Shown: positions 53,627 to 63,133, numbered from the stretch's first letter. The stretch is 64,000 nucleotides of DNA from Clostridium beijerinckii (GCF_018223745.1 NZ_CP073653.1:1665001-1729000), one strand, 5' to 3'. The notes: a model not told the origin generated them from the letters alone. Made by a program: numbers and translations.

Positions 53627-54200
53627 CAGCTTTAATTTGTGAAGATAGTTCTGTTATAATTAAGAATATTTCATTCCAATTATTAACTCTAGTTATTTTA
53701 TCATTTATAGGTTTCCTGTTATAATTTGTATCCATAAGAAGAACATTGAATCCTGCCTCCGATAACTGAATTGCATTATTGTAGTTATCTTCAATAAAAA
53801 CATTACAATCTAATTCGTGTGCTTTGTCAACCTTGTAGTGGCTACCTAAAACAAATAAGTTATCATAAGGTATTTCATTGTTTCTTAAAAATAGATGAGT
53901 CAGTGTTTTTAGCTCTAAATCTCTAGCTGTCACAAAATATATATTATGAAATTGATGCAATGCAGTTATAACAAGTTTAGCACCATCTCTTAGTTTTTGA
54001 TCTGAGTGGAGTTTGAACTTATTTCTATTATAGAAATCGTCATATTCCTGCCTTTTTATACCCATAACTTCATGAATTTCATATTCTGTTACCTGATCTT
54101 CCGTTATATTCTTCTTAAAATATTTATTCGCCATATCTAGCCAGTCATAAGCCTTAGTTATCGTTCCGTCGATATCAATACAGATATTTAAAGTATTCAT
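53622..54200 (-). CDS. HAD-family 5'-nucleotidase-like phosphatase
   Basis: A 192-residue HAD protein of the NT5C/YqfW type. Motif I is ICIDIDGTIT (residues 6-15), motif II Thr in YFVTARD, and motif IV acidic pair in VFIEDNYNNA. Relatives dephosphorylate nucleotides or are uncharacterised. AAAGGAGATG precedes the ATG on the minus strand. It is convergent with kdpE. Confidence 0.85.
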   Translation of the reverse strand: MNTLNICIDIDGTITKAYDWLDMANKYFKKNITEDQVTEYEIHEVMGIKRQEYDDFYNRNKFKLHSDQKLRDGAKLVITALHQFHNIYFVTARDLELKTLTHLFLRNNEIPYDNLFVLGSHYKVDKAHELDCNVFIEDNYNNAIQLSEAGFNVLLMDTNYNRKPINDKITRVNNWNEIFLIITELSSQIKAV

Positions 54201-54736
54201 TTTATTTACATCTCCTTTATTAAATATTTATATTAGAAAACTTCCACAAGGTTATTCTTAATTGAGGAAGCAAAGAATGGTTAAATTCTTTATAGATATA
54301 GTATATTTATAAAAAGCTAAGATAGCATTAAAGGTATGTTAATGTTGTGTTACTTTTATGAATAATAAAATAATGTTAGTTTAGTATAGTAACCAATATA
54401 ATATTTTTAACGTTCTTTTAAAGTTTTACGTGTAGAAATTTAACAATTTTATTGTATGATAGAAATAAATAGATTTAGAAAGGTTGTATTTAAAGAAATT
54501 TACTAATTTAATGCTTATATTAAATATAATTTATACGCATTATGGTGAAAAATTAGAAATGTGATGTATAATTACAGTAAAAGATAAATAAATTTTAAGT
54601 ACAGCGTTTTATAGAATAAATGATGTGATTTTAATACTATACAAAATAATTAATGTGTACAAACTTAATATATTTACCATTGACTTTATGTAATGATGAA
54701 ATTTTATTTCAAAAATAAAAAGGATGGTGGGATAAT
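54201..54736. other. Intergenic region with no clear feature
   Basis: About 535 bp of AT-rich sequence between divergent genes. A possible promoter (TTGACT near 54681 with TTTATT downstream) points toward the small ORF at 54737. I see no RNA structure or repeat. Confidence 0.4.
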
Positions 54737-54886
54737 ATGACTCCAAAAGAACTAACTCAAAAAACAGTTAAGGATATAATTAAAAGAAGAAAGAAAGCTG
54801 AGAATGAGATTAAGGCTTATCAAAGCGATCAAACTGCAAAGAAAATGAGAAACTGGAGTGTTAGAGTTGGAGGATGTAGATGGTAA
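54737..54886 (+). CDS. Small basic protein of unknown function
   Basis: A 49-residue ORF, MTPKELTQKTVKDIIKRRKK and then AENEIKAYQSDQTAKKMRNW, ending SVRVGGCRW. It is highly basic and helical with no membrane segment. AAGGATGGTGG precedes the ATG, and a terminator follows. The unit looks like a genuine single gene but I do not recognise the family. Confidence 0.6.
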   Translation: MTPKELTQKTVKDIIKRRKKAENEIKAYQSDQTAKKMRNWSVRVGGCRW

Positions 54887-54922
54887 TGATTTAAATATAG
54901 ATCGAGTATATGGATTATATAA

Positions 54923-54963
54923 TAAATAGAGTTACCAACAAAAGGTGACTCTATTTGTCATTT
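54923..54963 (+). terminator. Terminator of the small basic protein gene
   Basis: AAATAGAGT-(TA)-CC and GG-(TG)-ACTCTATTT pair around a short loop and continue into GTCATTT. Confidence 0.7.
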
Positions 54964-55273
54964 ATATGTCATTTAAAATAAGTACCTTGGTTTGCTATTT
55001 ATGTCATTGTTAGTGCAAAGAAATATAGAGGGAAAGTTGAAAATAGTAATATTGAGCTATTGAGGCATAGAACCCAGTAGGTTTTGTATAGTATCATGAT
55101 TTAAAGTATATAATTTTAATAAAGATAAGTATTTAGAGTAATAATTTTGGATTTAAGTTTTGATTGGGAAGTTGTAGAGGTAAACAATCATATAATTTTT
55201 AGAGGGTAGCTTTACTAAAGTTACAACTGTCAATTTAAAATTATCAATATAAGATTTAAAGGAGAGGGAAAGA
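54964..55273. other. Intergenic region with no clear feature
   Basis: About 310 bp of AT-rich sequence upstream of the ferredoxin-like gene; it should hold that promoter. I see no ORF or hairpin worth naming. Confidence 0.4.
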
Positions 55274-55765
55274 ATGTCAGTAAGGGTTAAGTTTATAAGT
55301 GAAGTAGAAGTTAAAGATGAGAAAAAGGTTTTAAAAGCTGCTAAAAATGCTAAGGTAAAAATTAATGACTCATGTGAAGGAAAAGGAAAATGTGGAAAGT
55401 GTGTTATTAAAGTTATAGAGGGAAAACTTTCTGAACCAACTAAAGAAGAATTAAAAGTTTTAGGAAAAGAAAAAATTGATGATGGATATAGATTGGCATG
55501 CCAAACCCGTATACTTGAGGATTCAGTGATAGAAATAATAGATAGCGAAGATATAAAAGCTAAAAAGGATACTAAGTGTGGTACTTTAAAAGTTAAGGAT
55601 AGTGATAAAATAAAATTAAGCAAAGAAGATATAGATGCTAATGATAAAGTAGAAGCTTCTGAAACCGAAGAGGTGAAAATTAAGATAGATAGTGATGATA
55701 ATAAGTTGAACCATAAGGTACATAACAAAGATACTGCAAAAAAGAATAAAAAATCAGATAAATAG
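55274..55765 (+). CDS. 2Fe-2S ferredoxin-domain protein with charged tail
   Basis: A 163-residue protein. Residues 1-95 are a 2Fe-2S ferredoxin fold with ligands in DSCEGKGKCGKCVIKV (three Cys) and LACQT (fourth Cys). The remaining 65 residues are low-complexity, rich in Lys, Asp and Glu (KKDTKCGTLKVKDSDKIKL and so on), probably disordered. Similar N-terminal domains serve in electron transfer or as the ferredoxin part of corrinoid activators. GGAGAGGG precedes the ATG. It is monocistronic. Confidence 0.85.
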   Translation: MSVRVKFISEVEVKDEKKVLKAAKNAKVKINDSCEGKGKCGKCVIKVIEGKLSEPTKEELKVLGKEKIDDGYRLACQTRILEDSVIEIIDSEDIKAKKDTKCGTLKVKDSDKIKLSKEDIDANDKVEASETEEVKIKIDSDDNKLNHKVHNKDTAKKNKKSDK

Positions 55766-55844
55766 AATATATAGAATATAAAGTACATAGACAAAAAATA
55801 TAGCTAAATTAATAAGAATAGATTAGTGAATAATATTTATTTTA

Positions 55845-55896
55845 AAATAAGGCTTAGAAATGTTATTAAATTGCATTTCTAAGCCTTATTATTTTA
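55845..55896. terminator. Terminator of the ferredoxin-domain gene
   Basis: AATAAGGCTTAGAAATG and CATTTCTAAGCCTTATT pair perfectly around an 11-nt loop and are followed by ATTTTAG. Confidence 0.88.
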
Positions 55897-55902
55897 GTTA
55901 GG

Positions 55903-56140
55903 ATATATTTCATAGCCTAAGTATACCTCACCGAAATTATAAATATTTTGATTCCGAAAAGCTATGAAAATATCGCTGAAGGTTCTAAGCAGCAGGTAGT
56001 ATCCACTTTAGCATGCTCCAACTTTCAGTTTGACAAGCTAAAATGGAACAACCTACAGCTAAGAACCTTTAACAGCTCATTTTCAAATGTTTTCTCCACA
56101 AATATATTTATGATTTCTAGTGAAGATATGAACTTAAAGT
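55903..56140 (+). repeat. Foldback element C
   Basis: The hairpin core is 55933-56117. On the left GAAATTATAAATATTTTG, GCTATGAAAAT, AAGGTTCT, AGGT and TTTAGC pair with GCTAAA, ACCT, AGAACCTT, ATTTTCA and AAATATATTTATGATTTC on the right. The TTGG/TGGAACAAC segment and the TTCTCCACAAA and ATTTCTAGTG segments match elements A and B in position. A chance ORF across it is not a gene. Confidence 0.7.
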
Positions 56141-56198
56141 TTTAGTAAATTTGTAAATACATTCATCTAATAAGTTGGATTCTAAGTTTGGATACCTA

Positions 56199-56327
56199 TA
56201 TAGATAAGCCAATTCTAAGTTAGATTTATACTATGAAATATATCCCAACTAGAAACTGGAACAGAAGTATGTTATTCATTTCGGCGAGTTATATGCATAA
56301 GTTAAGGTCTTAGTTGAATTATCTATA
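56199..56327 (-). repeat. Deleted foldback element D (129 bp)
   Basis: Bounded by TATAGATAA and TTATCTATA. Read on the minus strand it has the left end of element A (CTCGCCGAAATGAATAACAT, ACTTCTGTTCCAGTTTCT) joined to the right end of A (AGTTGGGATATATTTCATAG), so the hairpin core is missing. It defines the element termini. Confidence 0.7.
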
Positions 56328-56448
56328 TAAAATCAGCAAAAACAGAAGGAGTTTTAACATGCTTTTTACACGTAAACAAGTTTTAATTAATAATAGAGTA
56401 TTACACTTAATAATGTAAATAAATAGATTTTAAAGGATAGGTGAAAGA

Positions 56449-57051
56449 ATGTATACTAGAAATTTACTGTCTTATAATTATAAGTCTAATATAGATAGCA
56501 TAGTTATAAGAAAAATTAATCTAATAAAAATGCTTTTTCTCCTGTTATTGTTAATTATTTTTTTGACAAGTATAGTAAGGTTCTATAATTTTATTGAATG
56601 TATCAATAGTAGTAGCCTCGCAGTTGATGACTTTAAAACTGATATCAGTATGCTTAGTGAAACGGTAAATACTCTTGAGACGGAAAGAACATCAAGTGAG
56701 AATCTTCAAATAAATCATTTTGGATCTGATGGCAAAATAGTTGATGCTAGTGAAATTAGAACAGACTTAGCGACAGCTTTAATTAAAATCGGAGACATGG
56801 ATAACGATAAAAAGTTATCAGATGATGAAATTACAGAACTTGGGATAATGAAATTGGATACTAAAACTATTCAAAAAGAACTTAGGGAATTTCAATTTAA
56901 TTTAAGATCATCAGACCATAATTTGAATAATTTTATTGTTATAACGAAGGGAAAATATGCAGGAATAATACTTTATAATGGACCTTTAAAATTTATTGAT
57001 GATGAACATAAGCGTTACTTTGGATTAGAATTATGTATGGATATTAAATGA
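56449..57051 (+). CDS. Membrane-anchored protein with an EF-hand-like loop
   Basis: A 200-residue protein of unknown function with one N-terminal membrane helix (about residues 27-48). It has an extracellular segment in which DMDNDKKLSDDE (about 117-128) matches a calcium-binding EF-hand loop (Asp at 1, 3 and 5, Glu at 12), as in dockerin or calmodulin-type loops. GGATAGGTG precedes the ATG. It stands alone between foldback repeats and the AcoR gene. Calcium binding is inferred. Confidence 0.65.
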   Translation: MYTRNLLSYNYKSNIDSIVIRKINLIKMLFLLLLLIIFLTSIVRFYNFIECINSSSLAVDDFKTDISMLSETVNTLETERTSSENLQINHFGSDGKIVDASEIRTDLATALIKIGDMDNDKKLSDDEITELGIMKLDTKTIQKELREFQFNLRSSDHNLNNFIVITKGKYAGIILYNGPLKFIDDEHKRYFGLELCMDIK

Positions 57052-57211
57052 TTTTCAAATTTTAGAGTAAGTTGAGAGTGATATATTTATATTATTCAAA
57101 AACTAACATCAAATTTAAATATTATTAAATTCGACATATATATTTAATAAGTTTATCATATAAGATATAATAAATGATAAATTTATCTTTGTGTAAGCAT
57201 AGGAGAAATAT

Positions 57212-59158
57212 ATGGAGAATTATGTGGATTTTATTAATAAGGCTTGGAAAGACTTTATTTCTACAGGAAATGTCAATCCTAAGGTTAGAAGTGAAATTGG
57301 TGATTCATGGATAAGATGCATGAACTATGGTGTTGATCCTTATGATGGTAAGGGTCATGTTAAACATTCTAATATAAATGAATTAATTAATAAAAATAAT
57401 GAACTCATATCTGTAGCTAGGCCTGTTATGGAAAGTATTTATAGCATGGTTCGAGGATCAGGATTTGCATTATTTTTAACGGATAAAGATGGATATATAG
57501 TAGATGTAATAGGCGATAACGATATAATGAAGAGAATTGAGGAATTAAACTTTCTTAAGGGTGAATTATGGTCAGAAAATGTAGTTGGAACTAATGCTAT
57601 AGGGACTGCCTTATACCTTGGTAAACCAGTGCAGACTATAGGAGCAGAACATTATGGGGTAAATCAACACTCTTGGACTTGTTCTGCATCTCCTATTTAT
57701 GATGAAGATGATAATTTAATTGGATGTATAAATATGTCTGGAAATTATTATAATGCACATTCTCATACGTTAGGTATAGTAACTGCTGCGGCACAATCAA
57801 TACAGAAGCAAATGGCACTCGCTATTTCGTATAAGTTACTTAATGTAACATTTGATTCTATATCAGAAGGCATGATAGTTATTAATGAGTATATGAAAGT
57901 TAAAAGAATAAATGGACGAGCTTTGAAAATTCTAAATATATCATTAGAAGAAGCAATGAATATGAATATTAATGAAGTACTAAATGGTGTAGACTTTCAA
58001 AAATTATTGCAAGAAAAAAATAAATCTTTAAATAATATAGAATGGGATTTTTCTATAAATAATGACATAATAAAATGTGTTATAAATGTCTTGCCATTAA
58101 ATAAAAATGGTAAGAGTAGTGGTATGGTAATAACTTTTACAGAAGTTAAGATTGTACATAAACTAGTAAATAAGTTTGTTGGATATAAAGCACAATATGA
58201 ATTTAAAGACATTATGACAACAAGCAAAGAGATGGCAAATATGATAGCCTTCGCTAAAAAGGCTTCAAAAAGTGACTGCAATATACTAATACAAGGAGAA
58301 AGCGGTACTGGTAAAGAGTTGATTTCTCAGTCAATACACAATTATAGTGATAGGGCTAGAGGTCCGTTTGTCGCTGTAAATTGTGCATCAATACCTAGCG
58401 AATTAGTTGAAAGTGAATTATTTGGATACGAAAAGGGTGCTTTTACTGGAGCATCAAAAGAAGGGCATCCAGGTAAGTTTGAATTAGCAGACGGAGGGAC
58501 AATTTTCCTCGATGAAATTGGTGAGCTACCATTAGATATTCAAAGTAAGCTTCTTAGGGTTTTAGATAATGGAAAGATCGTTAGAGTCGGTGGGACTTAT
58601 GAGAAACAACTAAATGTTAGAGTTATTGGTGCTACTAATAGAATATTGAAAAATGAAATAAGAAGGAAAAATTTTAGGGAGGATTTATATTATAGGTTAA
58701 GTGTAATGGAAATAAAGACTATTCCATTACGAGAAAGAAAAGATGATATAGATGTACTTGTAAATGATTTTGTTCAAAGGCTAAACATAAAAAACAAAAA
58801 TAAGATTATAACTGTAAGTAAGGAATATATTGATAAGTTAAAGAAATATGATTGGGACGGAAATATAAGAGAACTTAAGAATGTTGTTGAACGAGATTAT
58901 TACTTGAGTGAAGATGAAATGATGAATATAGATATAAACAATTTAGATTACAATAATATGACACAAACTTTGAATGAGGAACCTCTAAATCAAGAGGAGA
59001 TTAAAATAATTCCTCTTGATTTATTAGAAGAGAATGCTATAAGGGATGCTATAAAAAAATGTGATGGAAATCTTCAACTAACATCTAAATTATTAAGTAT
59101 AGGTAGAGCAACTTTATATAGAAAGATAAAAAAATATCATATAGATGTATCAAAATGA
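57212..59158 (+). CDS. acoR: Sigma-54-dependent activator, AcoR type
   Basis: A 648-residue enhancer-binding protein. A GAF-type domain covers about residues 50-200, a PAS domain about 205-320, and the AAA+ domain about 325-560 with Walker A GESGTGKE, the sigma-54 contact loop GAFTGA and Walker [10 protein letters not shown] Fis-type helix-turn-helix ends it ([24 protein letters not shown]). The order is that of AcoR, the activator of acetoin catabolism genes. The next gene has a -24/-12 promoter and repeats just downstream of this gene, so it is the obvious target. Confidence 0.92.
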   Translation: MENYVDFINKAWKDFISTGNVNPKVRSEIGDSWIRCMNYGVDPYDGKGHVKHSNINELINKNNELISVARPVMESIYSMVRGSGFALFLTDKDGYIVDVIGDNDIMKRIEELNFLKGELWSENVVGTNAIGTALYLGKPVQTIGAEHYGVNQHSWTCSASPIYDEDDNLIGCINMSGNYYNAHSHTLGIVTAAAQSIQKQMALAISYKLLNVTFDSISEGMIVINEYMKVKRINGRALKILNISLEEAMNMNINEVLNGVDFQKLLQEKNKSLNNIEWDFSINNDIIKCVINVLPLNKNGKSSGMVITFTEVKIVHKLVNKFVGYKAQYEFKDIMTTSKEMANMIAFAKKASKSDCNILIQGESGTGKELISQSIHNYSDRARGPFVAVNCASIPSELVESELFGYEKGAFTGASKEGHPGKFELADGGTIFLDEIGELPLDIQSKLLRVLDNGKIVRVGGTYEKQLNVRVIGATNRILKNEIRRKNFREDLYYRLSVMEIKTIPLRERKDDIDVLVNDFVQRLNIKNKNKIITVSKEYIDKLKKYDWDGNIRELKNVVERDYYLSEDEMMNIDINNLDYNNMTQTLNEEPLNQEEIKIIPLDLLEENAIRDAIKKCDGNLQLTSKLLSIGRATLYRKIKKYHIDVSK

Positions 59159-59213
59159 GAAAAGAAAAATCTGTGTATCAAAATGAGAAAATAAAATGTA
59201 TCGTTTTGATACA
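59145..59213 (+). promoter_or_regulatory. Putative upstream activating sequences for the AcoR-type activator
   Basis: TGTATCAAAATGAGA occurs at 59146 (overlapping the acoR stop codon) and at 59174, and the palindrome TGTATC-GTTTT-GATACA occupies 59197-59213. They lie 120-190 bp upstream of the sigma-54 promoter, a normal enhancer distance. The palindrome followed by TTTTTC may also terminate the acoR transcript. Confidence 0.7.
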
Positions 59214-59331
59214 TTTTTCTTTTATACTTCAATAGTTTATATATGAAATCATATATAAATAATAGGTAAAATAAAATTATATCAAGCAAACAACCTAAAT
59301 AACGCAAAAAAATATAATCTTAATCATAACT

Positions 59332-59346
59332 TGGCATGGAAATTGC
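59332..59346 (+). promoter_or_regulatory. Sigma-54 (-24/-12) promoter of butanediol dehydrogenase
   Basis: TGGCAT-GGAAA-TTGC, a close match to the TGGCAC-N5-TTGC consensus with correct GG-to-GC spacing, about 50 bp before the start codon. Confidence 0.88.
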
Positions 59347-59398
59347 TTAATAAATATATGTGAATTAATTAACAATTTATCCAAGGAGGAGTTTTAAG

Positions 59399-60481
59399 AT
59401 GAAAGCAGCATTATGGTATGCAAAGAAAGACGTTAGAGTAGAGGAAATTGAAGAACCTAAAGTTACAGTTAATGGTGTAAAGATTAAAGTAAAATGGTGT
59501 GGAATATGTGGATCAGATTTACATGAATATTTAGGAGGACCTATATTTATACCAGTAGGACAACCTCACCCATTAAGTGGTACAACTGCTCCAGTAGTTT
59601 TAGGACATGAATTTTCAGGAGATGTCGTTGAAGTTGGTCCTAATGTAAAGAATTTTAAACCAGGAGATAGAGTAATAGTTGAACCTATAGTTGCATGTGG
59701 AAAATGTCCAGCATGCTTAGAAGGAAAATATAATTTATGTTCATCATTAGGTTTCCATGGACTTTGTGGAAGTGGTGGAGGACTTGCTGAATATACAGTT
59801 TTCCCAGAAGAATTCGTACATAAGATTCCAAATGAAATGTCTTACGAACAAGCTGCTTTAGTTGAGCCAATGGCAGTAGCATTACATTCAATTAGAATTG
59901 GTAATTTTAGAACAGGGGATACTGCGTTAGTACTAGGATCTGGTCCAATAGGACTAGCAACTATTGAGTGCTTAAAAGCAGCTGGTGCAAAATTAATAAT
60001 AGTATTACAAAGAAAATCTATAAGACAAGAGTATGCTAAAAGAGCAGGGGCAGATGTAGTATTAGATCCTAATGAAGTAAATATAGCAGAGGAAGTTAAG
60101 AAGCTTACTAACGGATTAGGAGTTGACGTGGCGTTTGAAACTACAGGAGCTCAAATAGGTTTTGATACAGGTATAGATAGCTTAAAGTTTGAAGGAACTT
60201 TAGTTGTAACTAGCATATGGGAAAATGATGTTAAATTTAATCCTAATGTATTAGTATTTACTGAGAAGAAAATCATTGGAACATTAGCATACAGACATGA
60301 ATTCCCAGCAACTATGGCTCAAATGAAAGATGGAAGAATAAAAGCAGAAGGATATGTAACTAAGAAAATACATTTAGATGATATAGTTGAAGAAGGATTC
60401 GGAGCATTAACAGGTCCAGAAAAGAAGAAACATGTTAAGATATTAGTATCTCCAGACAAAGAACTTGTATCTAAATCTTAA
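59399..60481 (+). CDS. bdh: 2,3-butanediol dehydrogenase / acetoin reductase (zinc MDR family)
   Basis: A 360-residue zinc alcohol dehydrogenase. Catalytic zinc ligands include Cys37 (CGICGSD) and His70-Glu71 (GHEFSG); structural zinc cysteines are Cys100, 103, 106 and 114. The nucleotide fold has GSGPIG (180-185). After the second Rossmann strand the sequence is VLQRKS, without an acidic residue and with Arg-Lys, which suggests NADP(H) use. It interconverts acetoin and (R,R)- or meso-butanediol. It is controlled from a sigma-54 promoter by the adjacent AcoR-type activator. AGGAGG precedes the ATG. Confidence 0.93.
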   Translation: MKAALWYAKKDVRVEEIEEPKVTVNGVKIKVKWCGICGSDLHEYLGGPIFIPVGQPHPLSGTTAPVVLGHEFSGDVVEVGPNVKNFKPGDRVIVEPIVACGKCPACLEGKYNLCSSLGFHGLCGSGGGLAEYTVFPEEFVHKIPNEMSYEQAALVEPMAVALHSIRIGNFRTGDTALVLGSGPIGLATIECLKAAGAKLIIVLQRKSIRQEYAKRAGADVVLDPNEVNIAEEVKKLTNGLGVDVAFETTGAQIGFDTGIDSLKFEGTLVVTSIWENDVKFNPNVLVFTEKKIIGTLAYRHEFPATMAQMKDGRIKAEGYVTKKIHLDDIVEEGFGALTGPEKKKHVKILVSPDKELVSKS

Positions 60482-60631
60482 TCTATATGGAATTTGCAAT
60501 TAGCAATAAAGATATTAAATAATACTTATAGATAAAGTATATTCTCGCAAGAACAAAAATTATGCTAAGATTCAGATGAATATAAAAATCATCTGAATCA
60601 AGTTTACTTGGTTAAATTAGGAGGAACGTAA

Positions 60632-61522
60632 ATGTATAAAATAGTGAACAAAAAGGAGCTAACAAATAATATATTTTCAATGGATATAGAAGCTCCAAGA
60701 GTAGCAAAATCTGCAAAGCCTGGACAATTTATTATTATAAAAAATGATGAAAAAGGTGAAAGAATTCCTTTAACTATAGCAGATTATGATCAGGAAAAAG
60801 GAACAGTAACTATAGTCTTTCAAACTGTAGGAAAAGGAACAAAACAGTTAGCTGCTTTTAATGAAGGGGATCATGTAGCTGACTTTGTTGGACCATTAGG
60901 TGTACCAAGTGAATTTATACATGAGGATATAGAAGAATTAAAGAAAAAGAATTTCATCTTTGTGGCAGGCGGAGTTGGTGCAGCACCAGTTTACCCACAA
61001 GTAAAATGGATGCATGAACATGGAATAGCTGTAGATGTTATTTTAGGAAGCAGAAACAAAGATTTATTAATATATGAAGATAAATTAAAGAATGCTGCTG
61101 GAAATCTTTATGTAACAACTGATGATGGTTCATATGAATTTAAGGGAACTGGATCAGATATGCTTAAAGAGCTAGTTAATAATCAAGGTAAGAAATATGA
61201 TCATGCAATTATTATTGGACCAATGATAATGATGAAATTTACTTCTATGCTAACTAAGGAATTAGGAATACCAACAACAGTAAGCTTAAATCCAATAATG
61301 GTTGATGGTACAGGTATGTGTGGTGCTTGTAGAGTTACCGTTGGAGGAGAAGTTAAGTTTGCTTGTGTTGATGGACCAGAATTTGATGGACATTTAGTAA
61401 ATTACGATGAATCAATGAGAAGACAAGCTATGTATAAAACAGAAGAAGGAAAAGCACAGTTAGAGGTTGAAGAAGGAAATACTCATAGTCACGGTGGCTG
61501 TGGTTGTAGAGGTGATAAATAA
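60632..61522 (+). CDS. nfnA: NfnA, NADH-dependent ferredoxin:NADP+ oxidoreductase small subunit
   Basis: A 296-residue flavoprotein with an FAD-binding beta-barrel (RIPLTIADYD), an NAD-binding domain (FVAGGVGAAPVYPQVK) and 2Fe-2S cysteines in GTGMCGACRVTVGGEVKFACVDGPEFDG split across residues 230-257. NfnAB bifurcates electrons between NADPH, NAD+ and ferredoxin. The C-terminus has a His/Cys-rich tail (HSHGGCGCRG). Its stop codon overlaps the nfnB start by one base. Confidence 0.94.
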   Translation: MYKIVNKKELTNNIFSMDIEAPRVAKSAKPGQFIIIKNDEKGERIPLTIADYDQEKGTVTIVFQTVGKGTKQLAAFNEGDHVADFVGPLGVPSEFIHEDIEELKKKNFIFVAGGVGAAPVYPQVKWMHEHGIAVDVILGSRNKDLLIYEDKLKNAAGNLYVTTDDGSYEFKGTGSDMLKELVNNQGKKYDHAIIIGPMIMMKFTSMLTKELGIPTTVSLNPIMVDGTGMCGACRVTVGGEVKFACVDGPEFDGHLVNYDESMRRQAMYKTEEGKAQLEVEEGNTHSHGGCGCRGDK

Positions 61523-62916
61523 TGGACATGAATGAGAGATTAGTTAGAATACCAGTAAGAGAACAAGATCCAAAGGTTAGAGCAGCAAACTTTGAAGAAG
61601 TTTGTATCGGATATAACGAGGAAGAAGCAACTAAAGAAGCTTCTAGATGTTTAAACTGTAAGAATCCTAAATGTGTAGAAGGGTGTCCAGTATCAATCAA
61701 TATACCAGGATTCATTTCTTATGTTAAAGATGAAAAATTTGAAGAAGCAGCAAAAGAAATTTCAAAATACAGCTCACTTCCAGCAGTTTGTGGAAGAGTA
61801 TGTCCACAAGAAAGACAATGTGAAGGAAGATGTGTTTTAGGAATAAAAGGTGACTCAGTATCTATTGGTAAACTTGAAAGATTTACAGCAGATTGGGCAG
61901 CATCACATAATGTTGATTTAAGTGCAACAGAACCTAAAAATGGAATTAAAGTTGCAGTTATAGGAAGTGGTCCTGCAGGACTTACTTGTGCTGGAGATTT
62001 AGCTAAAAAAGGATATGAAGTAACTATATTTGAGGCACTTCATAAAGCAGGCGGAGTTTTAGAATATGGAATTCCAGAATTCAGACTTCCAAAAGAAAAA
62101 GTAGTTAAAAATGAAGTTGAAAACATTAAGAAACTTGGTGTTAAAATAGAAACTAATGTTATAGTTGGCAGAACTATAACTATAGATCAATTGTTTGAAG
62201 ATGAAGGATTTAAAGCTGTATTTATAGGTTCAGGTGCAGGACTTCCAAGATTCATGGGAATACCAGGAGAAAATGCAAATGGAGTATGTTCAGCAAATGA
62301 ATTTTTAACAAGAGTAAACTTAATGAAAGCAGCAGTAGAAGGATATGACACTCCAGTTAGATCTGGTAAAAAAGTTGCAGTAGTAGGCGGAGGAAATGTT
62401 GCTATGGACGCAGCAAGAACTGCCTTAAGACTCGGATCTGAAAGCCATATCGTTTATAGAAGAGGTGAATCAGAACTTCCAGCAAGAGTAGAAGAAGTAC
62501 ATCATGCTAAGGAAGAAGGAGTAATCTTTGACGTATTAACTAATCCAACAGAAATTTTAGTAGATGAAAATGGATGGGTTAAAGGAATGAAATGTGTAAG
62601 AATGGAACTTGGAGAACCAGATGCATCAGGAAGAAGAAGTCCAGTTGAAGTTCCTGGTTCAGAATTTGTTATGGATGTAGACACTGTAATAATGTCACTT
62701 GGAACATCACCAAATCCATTAATTTCATCAACAACTCAAGGGTTAGAAATTAATAAGAGAAGATGTATCGTAGCTGAAGAAGAAACAGGTCTTACTACTA
62801 AAGAAGCAGTTTATGCTGGTGGAGATGCAGTTACAGGAGCAGCAACAGTAATACTTGCTATGGGTGCTGGTAAGAAGGCAGCAAAAGCAATAGATGAGTA
62901 TTTACAAGGAAAATAA
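61522..62916 (+). CDS. nfnB: NfnB, NADH-dependent ferredoxin:NADP+ oxidoreductase large subunit
   Basis: A 464-residue protein like the small subunit of glutamate synthase. N-terminal cysteines CLNCKNPKCVEGCPV and CGRVCPQERQCEGRC bind two 4Fe-4S clusters. Two dinucleotide folds follow (AVIGSGPAGLTCAGDLAKKG near 150 and VAVVGGGNVAMDAARTA near 290), then the C-terminal FAD motif YAGGDAVTGAATVILAMGAG. With NfnA immediately upstream it forms the electron-bifurcating transhydrogenase; without NfnA it would be called a GltD-like oxidoreductase. Confidence 0.94.
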   Translation: MDMNERLVRIPVREQDPKVRAANFEEVCIGYNEEEATKEASRCLNCKNPKCVEGCPVSINIPGFISYVKDEKFEEAAKEISKYSSLPAVCGRVCPQERQCEGRCVLGIKGDSVSIGKLERFTADWAASHNVDLSATEPKNGIKVAVIGSGPAGLTCAGDLAKKGYEVTIFEALHKAGGVLEYGIPEFRLPKEKVVKNEVENIKKLGVKIETNVIVGRTITIDQLFEDEGFKAVFIGSGAGLPRFMGIPGENANGVCSANEFLTRVNLMKAAVEGYDTPVRSGKKVAVVGGGNVAMDAARTALRLGSESHIVYRRGESELPARVEEVHHAKEEGVIFDVLTNPTEILVDENGWVKGMKCVRMELGEPDASGRRSPVEVPGSEFVMDVDTVIMSLGTSPNPLISSTTQGLEINKRRCIVAEEETGLTTKEAVYAGGDAVTGAATVILAMGAGKKAAKAIDEYLQGK

Positions 62917-62968
62917 ATATAAACATAAAATAAATATAATTTTTATGATCAAATCCTAAATTATAAAG

Positions 62969-63010
62969 CCTTGGCAATATTAAATGAATATTGTCAAGGT
63001 ATTTTTATTC
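62969..63010 (+). terminator. Terminator of nfnAB
   Basis: CCTTGGCAATATT and AATATTGTCAAGG pair with one mismatch around a short loop and are followed by TATTTTTATT. Confidence 0.88.
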
Positions 63011-63133
63011 TTTAAGGATTCGTAATGAATGTGAATTAAAGCCTATGCTCGTATAGAAGGAAGTTTTATAGTTAAGTAATTTATGCTAAAGGAGTATAAT
63101 AGATATATATTTAGATATAGTAAGGAGACAAAA

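Noticed and set aside
55153-55794. Minus-strand ORF of 213 codons over the ferredoxin-domain gene
   Set aside because: It is Ser/Phe/Leu-rich, as expected opposite a Lys/Asp-rich gene, while the plus strand has clear 2Fe-2S cysteine motifs and a ribosome site.
55948-56145. Plus-strand ORF of 65 codons in foldback element C
   Set aside because: It spans both arms of the hairpin, has no ribosome site, and elements A and B have no matching frame.
56359-56418. 19-codon ORF after GAAGGAG upstream of the EF-hand protein
   Set aside because: The ribosome site is good, but the peptide is too short and composition is unremarkable; kept only as a possible leader peptide.
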